Below, piece by piece: positions 35,390-48,800 of a stretch of 64,000 nucleotides of DNA. Numbering within the stretch: the first letter of the stretch is position 1; every line of letters begins with the position of its first letter. The DNA lies in the NCBI GenBank assembly GCA_029783825.1, contig JAREIK010000385.1:2896501-2960500 (forward strand). Direction: 5' to 3'. The DNA is from Sapria himalayana (lineage: Eukaryota; Streptophyta; Magnoliopsida; Malpighiales; Rafflesiaceae). The position numbers and the translations under genes are program-made. The notes under the pieces are model-generated. The model saw nothing but the letters and a program-made list of their open reading frames with translations. It was not told the DNA's origin and ran no database searches.

Positions 35390-38300
35390 AGATATGGCGC
35401 ATGCTATGGTCTTCATTCAATAGTCAATAAGAGATTACTATGTGATATTCTAATTTTAAAAAATTCTCCAGACATCTCCATGGCTTGTTATGACTTTAAT
35501 TCTCCCCTATCTCCATTGGATAAAGTTGGAGGTAAAGTAGTTACAAATTAGGAATGTCAAGCTCTCATAAATTGTTGCTCCAACTTAAGCCTAGAAGTTC
35601 TCCCTTTATTAAGCTCTTACTTTACTTGGATGAAGTAAATATTAAGTAAACTATATAGGGCAATGGTTAATTATAAATGGGCTGACTTAACTTGTATTAT
35701 GATGCAAGATTCTTCTCTACATGGATCTTCTAGGATCATTGCATGATCATTTTATGCACTAAAATAGAAGCATAGAAACGAAAATTCCCTTTAAATTTTG
35801 TAACGCGTGGCTAAGCTACAAAAAGTTTATTCCGACATTGTTGGACACATTGAAACATAAAATTAAAGGTCCATAATTGTCAACTAGTTAAGAAGTTAAA
35901 AATGCTGAAAGAACCCCTCAAAAAGCTAAATTATAAATATTTTACGCACATTAGTGAGTGGGTATGCCTTTCTAGGAAAAATCAAGTTATTCAAAAAAAA
36001 AAATTTTATCTTCTCCCACTATATATTTTAAGGTGGAAGAGATCATGTTAATGGTCAAAATAAGAAAGCTAGAAGAGCTCGAGTTATCATTCCTCAGAAA
36101 AATGGTCAAATTCAATATATAAAGCAAGGTGATATGAGTACAAAATTTTTTCATGTTATGGCAAAAGCCAAGCTACAAAGAAACAAGTTAGTGTCGATCG
36201 TTAAAGATGATGAGACTATACAAGCTTTTATGAAGAGATCTAAGAGTCATTCATTAATTATTATGAAAATCTATTGGGTACTTCGGAGGATAGGAAAAAG
36301 ATAAACAAACAAAAATCATAACAAAATGGAAAAATAAATCATGAAAAAGATCACAATCAGCTATGGAGAAGATTAAAAAGGCCCTTTACAGCATGGGAGG
36401 ATCCAAATCTCTAAGCTCGGACGATTACATAGTAGAATTCTTTAAATGATTGTGGGATCACATTGGGAATGAGATTATTAGTGCAATACAAAGCTTCTTC
36501 ATTTTGGAATAATGCTTAAACAAATTAATCATGCTTATATAATATTAATTCCTAAGTCCTCTAATGCCTCTTCAGTTAAAGACTATAGGCTAATATCATG
36601 TTGTAATGTACTATATAAGCTTATTTCCAAGTTGATAGCCTCAAGATTGAAAGAGGTCCTAGGTGAAATAATAAAAAATAGCCCCGGTTACATGTGTGAA
36701 GGGTAGGTAAAACTTAGATAACTTCCTCCTCGCACAAAGCTTGATAAGGAGATATGCAAGAAATATGATATCTTCAAGATATTTTCTAAAAGTTGACCTC
36801 CACAAATCCTTTGATATGGTTAATTAGAAATTTCTGAAGGAGGTATTTATAGCATTCAAATTTTCAGAGATTTTTCCTACTATTAGCCTTTGAATGAGTG
36901 TCTACCACCTCATTTTTTGTTGATGTGAATGAGAAACTACATGATTTCTTTAAAGGGACAAGGGGTCTAAGGAAAGGAGACTCGTTATCTCCTTATCTAT
37001 TTGCAATTTATATGGAGTACTTATTTAGGCTGCTAGTCAAAGCAACAAATTCAGATGGTTTCATGTTCCATCCCATATGTGCTGAGTTTTAAATTTCACA
37101 TTTGATGTATATGAATAATTTAATCATCTTCTCCTGAGGAGATCCTTCATCAGCAAAAATGATCATACATATATTAAAAGATTTTTTAGTAACTTTTGAT
37201 TTGGATATAAATTTCTCCAAATCAAATATCTTCTTTGAAAGAATAAAGATAAAGGACAAAGAAAAAATTTTAAAGGATTCTAGGTTAATAGAAAGAATGC
37301 TTCCTTTTATCTTATTGTGTGTTCATTTATCTTTAAGCAAATTAATTATCTCCAAATTCTCAGCATTGTTGGTAAAAATCACATTAGTTATGCATTAATA
37401 TGCAAAGATAATTCTCTCAATTATGGGTAGGCTAAAGTTATTATGCATTGTCATTCAAAGAATAAAAGGATACTGGTTCATAATATTTTACTTACTTACA
37501 AATATTATAAATGTAATTGAGAGTACATATAGAAAATTCTTATGAGGTACTCCTTAAAATGGCAGACCCAGGCCCAATACTTCATGGGACAAAGTTTCGA
37601 TGCCAACCTCACTAGGTAGACTCGGTATCCTTTATTTATCAACTTGGAATAAATTTTTTTTATTAAAACATTATAAATAATATATAGGAAGGAGGACTCA
37701 CTTTGAATAAAATGGATACATCATTTCTATCTTAATTCCCATAATATAAAGGAATTTCAGATATCAAAGGATGCTACTCATTTCTATAAATCTCTAATTT
37801 TGATTAAGAATATCTTAATCGGGAAAATAGGCAGCATCAAATAAGCAAGATGAACTCTTAATATTTGGGGAGATAAAGGCAAAATAATTTAAGAAGCATA
37901 CAAATTCCTAGCTGGAAATAATAGAAAAAATAAGAAAGCCTATACTAAGGCAATCTAGTTTCCTAAACACATTCCCAAGTATGCAATGTATTATGGATAG
38001 CAAAATAAAGAAAATTAATAAATAAAGACCAATATGCAACCCCTAAATATAACCATTGTGAATTTTGCACAGAAACATAAAATTTTAAACATATTTTCTT
38101 TAAAAGTAAATTTGCTATGCATATATAGAAGGAGCTGTCAACTTGGTCAAAATGGTTCAACCCGTGGAATCCATTCCAGCAACTCTCAAAAACATCAAGA
38201 TACACTACGCAGCAAACCCACTTACGAACTTCATTCGAAAGATAATCCTCATAGCAATATGAATGGAAAGGAACCATATATGGCATGAAGGAAAGTCTCA

Positions 38301-38435
38301 AGATATAGATACAATATTCTGAATGATAAAAACTAAAATTTATGTTGTATTCCATAATGAATGTAATAATTTGAAACATCCTTAGGTTGTACATATTTTG
38401 ATATTGTAATTTTATTATTTATCAAAAAAAATTAT
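35390..38435 (+). mobile_element. LINE (L1-type) retrotransposon, 5'-truncated and decayed
   Basis: In order on the plus strand: an endonuclease C-terminal part with the linker to RT (~35480-36300; GKIQYIKQGDMSTKFFHVMAKAK-like at ~36100-36175). RT follows: HAYIILIPKSSNASSVKDYR then LISCCNVLYKLISKLIASRL (36527-36650), GTRGLRKGDSLSPYLFAIYM plus EYLFRLL (36955-37040), with the FADD region damaged at ~37110. A C-terminal part lies at 38220-38350. The 3' end is near 38430 (TTTATTATTTATCAAAAAAA), a typical A-rich LINE tail. Many stops and frameshifts are present. Confidence 0.82.
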
Positions 38436-41400
38436 TATTAAATTTGAATAAATATATTTGATCTTTGGAATGATACTTAGATTCTAAGGTTGTCACATAT
38501 TTTGTATGTGATGAAATTTCTCAAATATTTGGTCAAAATCATTTTTGATTGTTAGACGAATGATAGACGAGTATGAAAATACTCATGTGCCCTCTTGGCA
38601 TGTAAGGTACCATCATCCTTAGATTGTCACTACCGATGATGATTACCTCATAGTTGTTTCATAAGTATGTCAAAATCAAAGCTACATATCACTCTTTACA
38701 AATGTCTTTTGCACATCTATTAATTTTAAATAATGTATCAATTAGTCTTGATGATTATTTCGAACATGCACTTCTATTCTCTAACATCTCATTATCTTAA
38801 AATATTGGATAATGTGATTTTAAATGTGTTTGTATTTTTAGTCTTGAAAGTACTATACTCGTGACAATTAACATATATTTTTCCATGAATTTTACCTATT
38901 GAAGATATACATGAAGGAATTATTTATACGTCTATCACCTTATAATAGTCATCCCCACTTATGTGTGTCACATGATATATATATATATACATACACACAT
39001 ATATAATCTTCAACCACTATCGATACATGACTTCTATATTATGGTAAAGCTCTTAGGTTAGACATCCTACTTAACCATTAAATTACTCAGAGATTAGTTC
39101 TTTTATAAAGTATACAATAGATTGCTCAATCTATTGTGTACACAAACTATTGTGTATTGTTTTAAATACTTTTATACTTTTATTTTTTTAAGCACCATAA
39201 TAGTCACAACGATTAAACTTACATCAACTTTGGGTCTTCACATATTAGTTTATTTCATGCTTTAAGTTTAGAAGCTAATCATTTTATTTTTACCATATCG
39301 TATGAGTGTGTCTCATGACTTATCCATTATTTTCACCAAATTTGATACACAAACTTACATATTCATGAAACCCCAATTGTTCAATTCTAACATGCATCTG
39401 TATCCATCAACATCCAAATAACAACATAAACATTAATATAATTATTAATCAATCACAACACAAATATATTTATCAACCTTATATCTCAACTTAGTTGGAT
39501 ATTGGGGAGGAAATCATGTAAAATATATCGAGATACATCTCATAGATTCAAGGGTTTCTAATTATTACCTAAGTGAAAATCTAAGTATATAATCCTTATC
39601 ACAGCTGAAGATTGTTTACATTTGACTTAGATTTACCCTAAGTTTGAATTACAATTGCATTGCCTAAGGTTCTTGATTGACATGGTTCTACTTTTTGCCT
39701 TCTCCTCTTTCTATCATGTATATATTTTTTCTCTCATCTCTCTTTGTTGTATTTCTTTTAAGTGTTATTTTTCTACTTTGGGGATCCAAGTGATATTTCA
39801 AGTTGCAAGTCACAACATAGGCTTGAGGTTATGATTTTATTATTTCTTTTGATCTTCTCTAGAGCAATGAAATTAGTGTGGCGATGGATCTTGTGACTTG
39901 CATAATTCTATATAGAGCTCTCTACAATACAAAATCAATGCGCTAGAATTGACAATAGCTTTTATTTTGACTTTCTAAGTAAAGTATCATGAAACTGGAA
40001 ATGTCGTGACTGAGGCAACTACTCTTTATAACACAAAGTCACGATATTGAAGAATACTATGATTTTTGTATTATTTTTTACAACACAAAGTTACAGTATT
40101 GGAAAAACTATGATTAGAGTAAATATTCTCTATAATGAAAAGTCAATGTGAAATATAATATCATAAATCTAGAGTTTTGACTCTATGATGAAAATATGTT
40201 ATGGCTCTGTAAACCATCACTAATCTTTATGTTAATGGGGTACTTAGTTGTCATGATGAGAAAATAATGTAATAACCATTAAATATTTTAGAAATACTAT
40301 AGCCATGACTTTAAGATAATATAATAGTCATAATAATTGTGTTTCATAATGAAATACCTATGTCAACTCAGTGATAAGGTCATCATGTACAAAGATTATA
40401 TTACTAATTCCATAGAGTTACTACCAAAAAAAGATATCATGACTACTTAGTAATGTTGTAGGGGGTGTACTCGAGTTGTGACATGAAAATTAATATGACT
40501 TTCCATTATTTCTTTTTTATCCAACCCATAGTTTTAACAAATCTATTAATTTCACCAAAAATCACTATAATTTCATTTACATTTATTGAATCCCTTCAAA
40601 ATGGACATCTAGAGAAGTATTTTCCATAAATACCAGAATAAGTGCAAGCATCATAGTAAATATATGCTAAATAACCCAAAAAAAAGTAAGTTGAACATGG
40701 AACATACTTTAATTGCTTTGGAGTTTTCAATAGATGGTTCATGGTTGCTTATCTATTGTTGACCTTATTGATTTATTGTTGGTGGAACATTCAAGTAGCA
40801 TTCAATAAGCATCCTCCATCAGGTTGTTGCTATGGTAAGCAATTTTCTTCTTGTGTCATTCTAATTGGAATGTTCAAAAAACATGTTATCAAATGGCCTT
40901 TCAAGTAGAACTTTTGCTTGGGAAGGTAAGGAACATTTGTCAACTACAAGCTCCAACTACTATTTAAATAGCGAGAAGTAAGGTGGATTCCTAGTTGATG
41001 TTTTTAAGACCAATTTTTAGTGAAAATGAATGAGTTTTTACTTGACTTTTGTTGCCTTTAAGTTACCCGAACAACTATTTGTTGTAAGTGATGCTAGAGA
41101 ATCATAAAATTTGCAAAGTAAAGAGGGCTCTAAGATGTCAAATGTCGATTTCGAAAAAAATAATAATTTATCATTTGTTATTGATAGCTTTGATTATTTA
41201 TTTTATTATATTTATAAGTCATCCCATGAAGTTGGTAGATAAACTACCTTGCTATTGAATTTTAAATTATCACTTTTGCTAACTATGATGATTTTAAATT
41301 GTCTATAATAATATAGTTCAAATTTATTCAAAATTTGGTTGGCTCATTATTTGATTATAGTTCAAATTTTCTAATAATAATAATTTGGTTTTTGTTCAAA

Positions 41401-42640
41401 CTAGTTCATATTTTACATGGTTCATAATTCAGCTATAGTTTTGCACTAGGTTTGAGGACCATTTTGGTATTTTTTAACTTTTTGTGCAAAGTTAACAACT
41501 TTATATTCTAATTTAACTTTTTACTATGTTTATGTTTTGATATGAATACCTAACTTGTGGACTACCCCATTCAATTTATCCCATGCATGAAAAGCTTTTC
41601 ATGCATGTTGTGATGGATAAGTAAAATGAAGTTGAATGAATTTTAGTCTTGTTTTAGTTATTTTTAAAATTTTAATTTATAATCATTATGTAAGACAAAT
41701 CAATATTTAAAAGTCTAGCCTTGTAAATTTGTACTGTGTCTCAAAAATAAGATGTCTAATAAAAATAGAATGGATTTCAAAAAAAAAAAAGAAGAAGCTC
41801 TAAGGTCACTCTGCATAGTGGGTTCTCTAGAATTTTCTCTTGAAAAGATTAATTTAACTATCTTAGACATATTTTAGTTAAAATGAATGATAACGAACAA
41901 TTCATTATTCACTTGACATTTAAGACCACTAAGTCACACTTTTAGTTGTTTGAATAATTTTTTATTGATACCATTTAAGCAGGATTGTTATATCAACTTT
42001 CAAGGATGACATCATTAGTAAAATGAAATGCTAAGTAATAATATTATATCAGTTTTAATATGAAATTAATGAGCTGTGTAATTTATTATAATTTATAGTT
42101 TTGGTTAGACTTGTCATTTAAATATAATTTCTTTTTATATGTATACTAGCTTTTTAAATCATCGACAAAATGATCATCTGGCATTTTTTTTCATTATAAC
42201 TAAACTCACTAAAATTAATAGATAAATCAAAAGAAACAATTAAATGAGACATAAATTCACTACCCACAATGGGATAGTATGAATGTGAACTTACTAAGCT
42301 ATCAAAGTTAAACTCAAGTATGATTTGTGTTGGCTCTCTCCTTCCAACATATTTTACCAGCATATTTTTCACATTGGAAGATCACATATGAAGAGACGTT
42401 AGCAATATCAACTCTTGAGTTTTTTCTTTTTGCAAAATTTATAATTCATAATATTTAACTTTTTATTTTCGACTTATTCATTTTAATTGATATAAACATA
42501 TTTTTAACATTGAAACATCGTATCACTCATGATTTTTTTTTTTTGATTTCTAGATGGACATAAAGTGATTGTACTTTTTATTGCAATTTCTATTTCTTCA
42601 CTTTTCTAATTATATATCATTAATATAAGTAGATACTTAT
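38436..42640. other. Spacer between LINE and MITE copy B
   Basis: AT-rich, no gene recognised. At 39918-40170 a diverged tandem repeat of about 50-57 bp can be seen (TATAACACAAAGTCACGATATTG, TACAACACAAAGTTACAGTATTG and TATAATGAAAAGTCAATGTG). A short direct palindrome TGCATGAAAAGCTTTTCATGCA occurs at 41583-41605. The remaining sequence shows no element ends I can name. Confidence 0.4.
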
Positions 42641-43425
42641 TACCTGTTTGATAAACTGAAAAAATTAAGTGATGAAAAGTAAATATTGAAAAAATTAAGT
42701 GATGAAAAATAAATACTGAAAAAATTAAGTGCTGAATTTTATAAGTGTTGAATTTGTATAGTAAAACTATTTGATAAGTTACTGAAGATTTTATGTTGAA
42801 GATAAATATATTGTTTGATATTTATAAATGCTGAATACTAAAAATTATGTATTTTACATATTTATTCTTATTATCATTGTATTACATATTATTTTAAATA
42901 AATAAAGTTTCTAATAATATTTTATTTTTCACTATAATTATTAATTATTATTTAAAAGATAATCACGAGAAACATATCCATAAATATTTTTAAAAAATAA
43001 ATAATAGAATCTAAACTTTTTAAAACTATCCAAATTTTTAATATAAAAATAAAAATTAATAAGTAACTAGTTGATTTGATATTTCATCTCTTAAATTAAT
43101 AATGATAGAGGGGTAGGGTCAAGGTTTGAGGTGGTGGAGAATGGAAAATGAGAAGACAGATTCACAAACTGAACTATAACGTGAATGAGAAAACAAAAAA
43201 AAAAAAAGAAAAAAAAAAGACAAAATGGGCACCTTAAAAAAATTTTTGGTGAAAAAATTATCCATTCAATGATAAGTATGCGTCAACCTACTTATTATTT
43301 TCAATGGTTTTTTATTTAAAATATTCAATTAAAAGATCTCTCAAATTTGTTATCAAACACATTGAAAATTTAAAACTATTAATAATATTCATTTTCAATA
43401 GTTTGAAAAAATTTAAAACTATCAA
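42641..43425. mobile_element. MITE-like element, copy B (inverse of copy A)
   Basis: Matches 22459-23283 along its length in the opposite orientation. The left end is CTGTTTGATAAACTGAAAAAATTAAGTG, with an internal GACAGATTCACAAACTG... GTGAATGAGAAAAC block; the right part TTGTTATCAAACACATTGAAAATTTAAAAC corresponds to copy A's left part. Near its left end a 30-bp unit (CTGAAAAAATTAAGTGATGA + AAAGTAAATA) has been amplified to 2.7 copies (42656-42736), absent in copy A. It is non-coding and ends about 670 bp upstream of the PX gene. Confidence 0.7.
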
Positions 43426-43879
43426 TAGAGATTTGGAAATTAGATGAAAACTAGAGATTAATTTGAGAAAAGAAATATTTAGAAAAAATAAATAAATAGA
43501 ATTTAATGAAAAATAGTTACAATATATATTTTTGAGAAGCATTATAATGTATATTTGTTAAAAAAAATATTGTGTGCATACATGTTTTTGAAAAAAAAAT
43601 GCATCTCCACATAAAATGTGGATATTTGTGGATAATTAGTTTTTTGATTTTTTTCTAAGTTTCTTAAAAAATATATTATTAATATATCGTGGATAAATGC
43701 AAAGAAAATGTATATGCATTAATAATTGTGGGTTTGTAATTGCTTATTTAATACATCTTAAATTTAAGTATTGTAAATTTGAAAAATTTATATTAATTAT
43801 TTTAAAAATAAATAAATACATAAATAAATATTTTAGTTTCAAATGTTACAAAAATGTCCCAATTTAAAAAAGTTAAACT

Positions 43880-43887
43880 ATATAAAA
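43880..43887 (+). promoter_or_regulatory. TATA box of the PX-domain gene
   Basis: TATATAAA within ACTATATAAAAAACGG, 212 bp before the ATG at 44092. A transcription start about 30 bp downstream would leave a ~180-nt 5' UTR, with a sharp change from AT-rich spacer to balanced composition at about 43890. The motif and position fit, but no transcript data were used. Confidence 0.6.
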
Positions 43888-44091
43888 AACGGAGTCATAT
43901 AAGCTGTCCAAGTGAGGTAACTGCCATAGTCCTGGTGGCGTCCCCAGAGCTTCTCTCGAATCCTCGATGGTTTCCCGACTCCCCGCATCACCGTCACCAT
44001 CTTCCTCATGACCAGAGCTCAGGTGCCGAGGTTCTAAACACAGAAAATATAAATTCATCGAATCTCAACAGGAAAAACAAAGAGGAAGGAC

Positions 44092-44397
44092 ATGATGAAC
44101 GCGTACTCGCACGACCCTACCTTATTCGATTTCGCTAATTTTTCCAATCAGATGATCTATCCGATATCAGTGTTTGATCCGAGTTATCTCCAGACGACAC
44201 TATATTCATCATCGTCACCATCTTCCCCCACAATATGTCATGGAGGTCATAATATGCATGATAGGCAGAGTAATTGCGGGGATACAATCCTCGGACAAAC
44301 GTCGTTATCATCGAGAGAGAGTCCGCCTAAACATCGTCACGACGGCAAGTCGCCCTTGCCTCTGGGGATGGATTGGAGTTTTCCTCCTTTTGAATGG
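44092..44397 (+). CDS. PX-domain protein exon 1 with start codon
   Basis: 102 codons. Two ATGs lie in a row (44092 and 44095); the first is used here. It ends [16 protein letters not shown]. Compared with the family's usual SPPPRKW, the residues FPPFE differ, but the frame is open and the donor good. Confidence 0.88.
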
Positions 44398-45758
44398 GTA
44401 CGTCTACTCGTCTCTCTTTGATTTAGGTCTGGTTTGATGTTATCGCGGTTTGTGTTGGGGCGGGGTGGGGGCTTCGTCCAGTCTGCGTGCTGCTGCTACT
44501 ACATGAACTCGATTCATGAGTCACTTTGAAAAACAGTAATAATAATTGTTTCCCTAAGTTCGTGCATTCAGAAACGTGACACGTTTTCGATCCTGCAAGT
44601 TGTGTATCTTGGTCTTTGTTGTATTGATTTGATTAATTTTCTGTTAACGTGGCTTTAACATTCTTTTATCGAGTAGGAGAGAATGATAGAGAGAGAGAGA
44701 GAGAGAGGCAGTGTTTTGCGTTTAGATTTTCAAACATTAGGAGCTAGGTAAAATCATGGCAGTTTTGGTTGGGTTCTAAGCATGAAATTTATTTCATAAT
44801 GTTTTAAAACTGCTCTGTGTCCTCTAGAATTCATAACTCGCTTAGTTTTCCTGATGTATTTAGCATTTCATAGTTCACATGACTTTTTTTTAGAATGAAT
44901 TTAATTTGCAAAATCAATCTCTTGACATGTAAATTGAAGACTTAGGAAACATTTTTAGTAGGCAGACCTTGAGTAGACATGTCGAGGCAAAAATGTTTTG
45001 TTCCCAAGGTAATATGAAGATAGAATTTGATGATTTTGGCCTCCAACATCATGGAAACTAGTGTAGCAAAGGTTAGAAGATGGTGAGAGTAATTATGAAA
45101 AAACATTATATTTCAAAATATTACTTTTATTTTTCAAAATTAAGTTCAAAAAGGTTTTTGTCTCAATTTTTATTTTATTTTATATGTCGTATCATTCAGT
45201 TGTTCTTCGTGCAATCTTCAAGAATTTTTAGGTTATTTCTGAAAATTGAGGAGAGTGGAAGAAGAAGATGAAGAGAGAATAAAGAGAACAAATTAACTTT
45301 TTTTATTAAAACAAAAAATCAAAATGTAACATTATATATATATATGGTTTGAGACAGCTACATGTCAGATGCTATCAAATAAGATAATAATAAAAAAAAT
45401 AAATAAATTTACACACTAAAGTTAGCATCAACACATCCTTCCAAGTTGGTGCATACGTACAAAAAACTCTCAACTTGGAAAATATAAAAAAATATATGAT
45501 CATTTAAAAGTTTTTTTATTGAAAATGTTTGCATCCCACATTGATGAGTACATATTTAATGACTATCGAACTATATTAGATTTTTTATCATTTGAAATAA
45601 TAATTAATTATAATATGTTTTATCTATTCATGAAATATATAGTTGATATTAATACTTTGAGCTTAAACAAAAGATTTTGTGAGAGTATGTGTAATATCAA
45701 GAAGAAAAAAAAGTAAAGGAAAAAAATTAATCTTTTTCTTTAAACCAAAAAAATAATA

Positions 45759-45803
<45 letters not shown>

Positions 45804-48800
45804 TTGATGTGATTTACGTGTAAAATTAACCCAAAATAATATAATAATAAAAAAAAGTAAACCTACATACTAAAGTTTTATTGCAGATATTTATTCAAGC
45901 TAGTGCTTATGTATTAAAAATGGTTGTAAAATTATAATAAAAAATGAGTTCATTTTCAAATTTTTTTGCAAATATTTATAGCTTACTTGTTGCTAAAAGT
46001 ATACGTAAAATAATTGCCGAGCTATCTGGTTGTTATTATAGAGTGTTATTGGCATTTCTTTAAAAATTGACTTATTTACTAGAACTCATAAGTAATCAAT
46101 ATAATAACTTTGATCTTTGTTCCTATATTAGAATTAGAAATAATTGTTTGTTTTTTATTATTTTAGGAAATTTAACTTACCTCCAAGGAAAATATATAAC
46201 TTTGTGTTTGATCTATTCTCTATAAATATTGGAGCTCAACAGGAACATGTGTTCTTCTCAATCCGGTTGTTCTTTCATTTTTGAAAAAATCTCACATCAT
46301 GGAGATTTTTAAAATGCTTGAAAATCTTTGAGGATTTTCAAGTAATATTTAGTTTGATCATATGAGTGTCTCTGAAATAAAAATCTCACAATTTTGAAAA
46401 AAATCTCAACAAGAAAATGTGTTCATATTAGTCTTTCTGAGATAATTTAGGGAGCGATTAATTATATTTATTATTTAAGTAATATTTAGTTTAATCATAA
46501 TTAGATGGATCAACTTTCTTATAATTTTATATATTTAATGGAACTAATTGAGGGATCAATAATTCTGAACAAGTTTACATGCAAGTCAAGTGATAATTCA
46601 ACCAAATTAGTATTCAATCATATCAATGTCAGATGAAATATCTAAAGTAGATATTTTTTGAAAAAGAAAAGTTAAATTTTTTGAGTATCTAATTTGTATT
46701 CAATCAAGAAATATTAAAGAATCTCAAATTCATTTATTTAGTATTCAATTTGTCGGAATTATTTTAATTAGAATATATCTAACTAAAATAAATTACATAT
46801 ATAGCTTATTATCTCTCTGATCTATATTGATAAAATCATGAATAATTTGATATCCTTCTTAAAAGATTAATTGTGATAAATATAAAAGAGAGCTTGCTAA
46901 CTCATATTCTTATAGATTGTTTCAAACTGTCAAGAGCCTTTTTTTTTACTCTACACATAATGCCTATACTTATAGAATTAGTAAAAAACAAGTGGGCTGC
47001 AGCATAAATATTTTTTCATCAAAATTATCAAGAAGGATTATCTCTCATAATTAATTGACACACAATCTATCCGTCACCAATGAGATGCAATAATAAAAAT
47101 ATATAATTAATATAATAAATTTTATAAATCTTTTGATTGCCAAATTTATCTTGAGCAAATCTACTTCATATTCAGGTCAAACATTTATTATGTGCGCTCA
47201 TTTTTATCTTGCTATAGACTAAATTTAAGCTTTCAAAATAAGTTTGTATATAATTATATGTGCTTGTATTTAGTTCATCCTATATAATTTTCACCATCTT
47301 AGATGATAAAGAGTTTTGGAAAGCATGTCAGGAATCTTATAATTATCAAAAGAGGACAATAAATTAGGATACACAAAATCAAAATGAGAATAAAAGAGTA
47401 TCTATGATAATGAGTTATGAGTAGAGGTGTCAAACGGGGTAGGCCGGCCTAGCGCGGCATTGGCACGACATGGTTCAGTCGTGCCCTGGCCCATCGTGCT
47501 GTGCCGGCACGTGGGTACAGCACGCGTTACCACGTACCGAACGTGATCAATACGAGCCGATGCCCGACAAGCCTATGCTCGCCGAGCCCCGAAAGGACGA
47601 AGACCCCGATAAAATTCTAATTTTTTTAAAAAAATTAGGATTTTGTCCGACTCGAACCGGGCCGAACTCGTTGGTTTTCGGGTTGTGGGTCCTTGTTGGG
47701 CTAGGCACGGTAGCTTGGTTGGGCGGCCTAAAATCGGGCTGCACCGTGTCGTTAAGGCATGTTTGACACTTCTAGTTATGAGTTAAACATGTTATTAGTT
47801 CTTTTTGTATAATAATTTGAAGGCTTAAGGCATTACTCTAACTTGAATCAGCTAATATGATGAAAGACTCTTATGAATATATTTGTCTAGTATATATTAT
47901 AAAATCGAGATTATTAAGTCTTGTAATGTTTATCTCTTTTCTAGGAAGGCTTACATATTTTGTTTAGTGGGATACTCACAACTATGCATCTCTTCATGGT
48001 ACAATAAGTCAAAACCTTAGGAGAAATCTCACTACTACTAAGAAAATAAGTCAAATTATTTTTCTTAAAATTTATTTTGTACTAGTAGGATCAAATGCAC
48101 GAGTAATAGTTATTTCTCTATGAGGAGTAACATCCAGTCACAAAAATGATACGATCGCTATGGTGTATGTTATATTCATATTTCTAATGACTCTCATGAT
48201 CTTGGATAAGTAATATCTCCATCTCTTTGAGTACAATAGTACTCGATGAAGATATACTCGATGATGTAAGTAAGCTCACATATAAATAATGTGTGAAATG
48301 TAAGAAAGTATCATAAGTATAAAAGCCAACATGGGATAGACCTAAAAGAATAAAAAAAATAATATTTGATTAATTAGAAAGCTAGCAGTTAACATCGATT
48401 CTCTAAAAAGTGTCTAGGAACACTCATATGCAACAATGTTTGTACAAGATGTCTGATAAATCTTTTTATTTAAAAATAAAAAAATTAATAACAAGTGTGT
48501 TTAAATGCATGATTAGCTCTCAATATTTAAATATCACAATAAATTAACATTAACATTATTTGTAATACTTTCACCATCATTATATAGTGAATAACAAATG
48601 CCTCTCTCTCATGAGGTTGCCCCAATTTATTATAAAAAGAAGCCTTAGTCGATCTTCTCTCTCTCTCTCTCTCTGCACTCCTATTAATTCTCTCACCGTC
48701 ACTATATAGTGAATATATTGTAATGGTCGAACTGATCATATCAAATTTGCTTGATCTGAGTATGGTCCTAGATACATGAATTTATGTACATAATACTATA

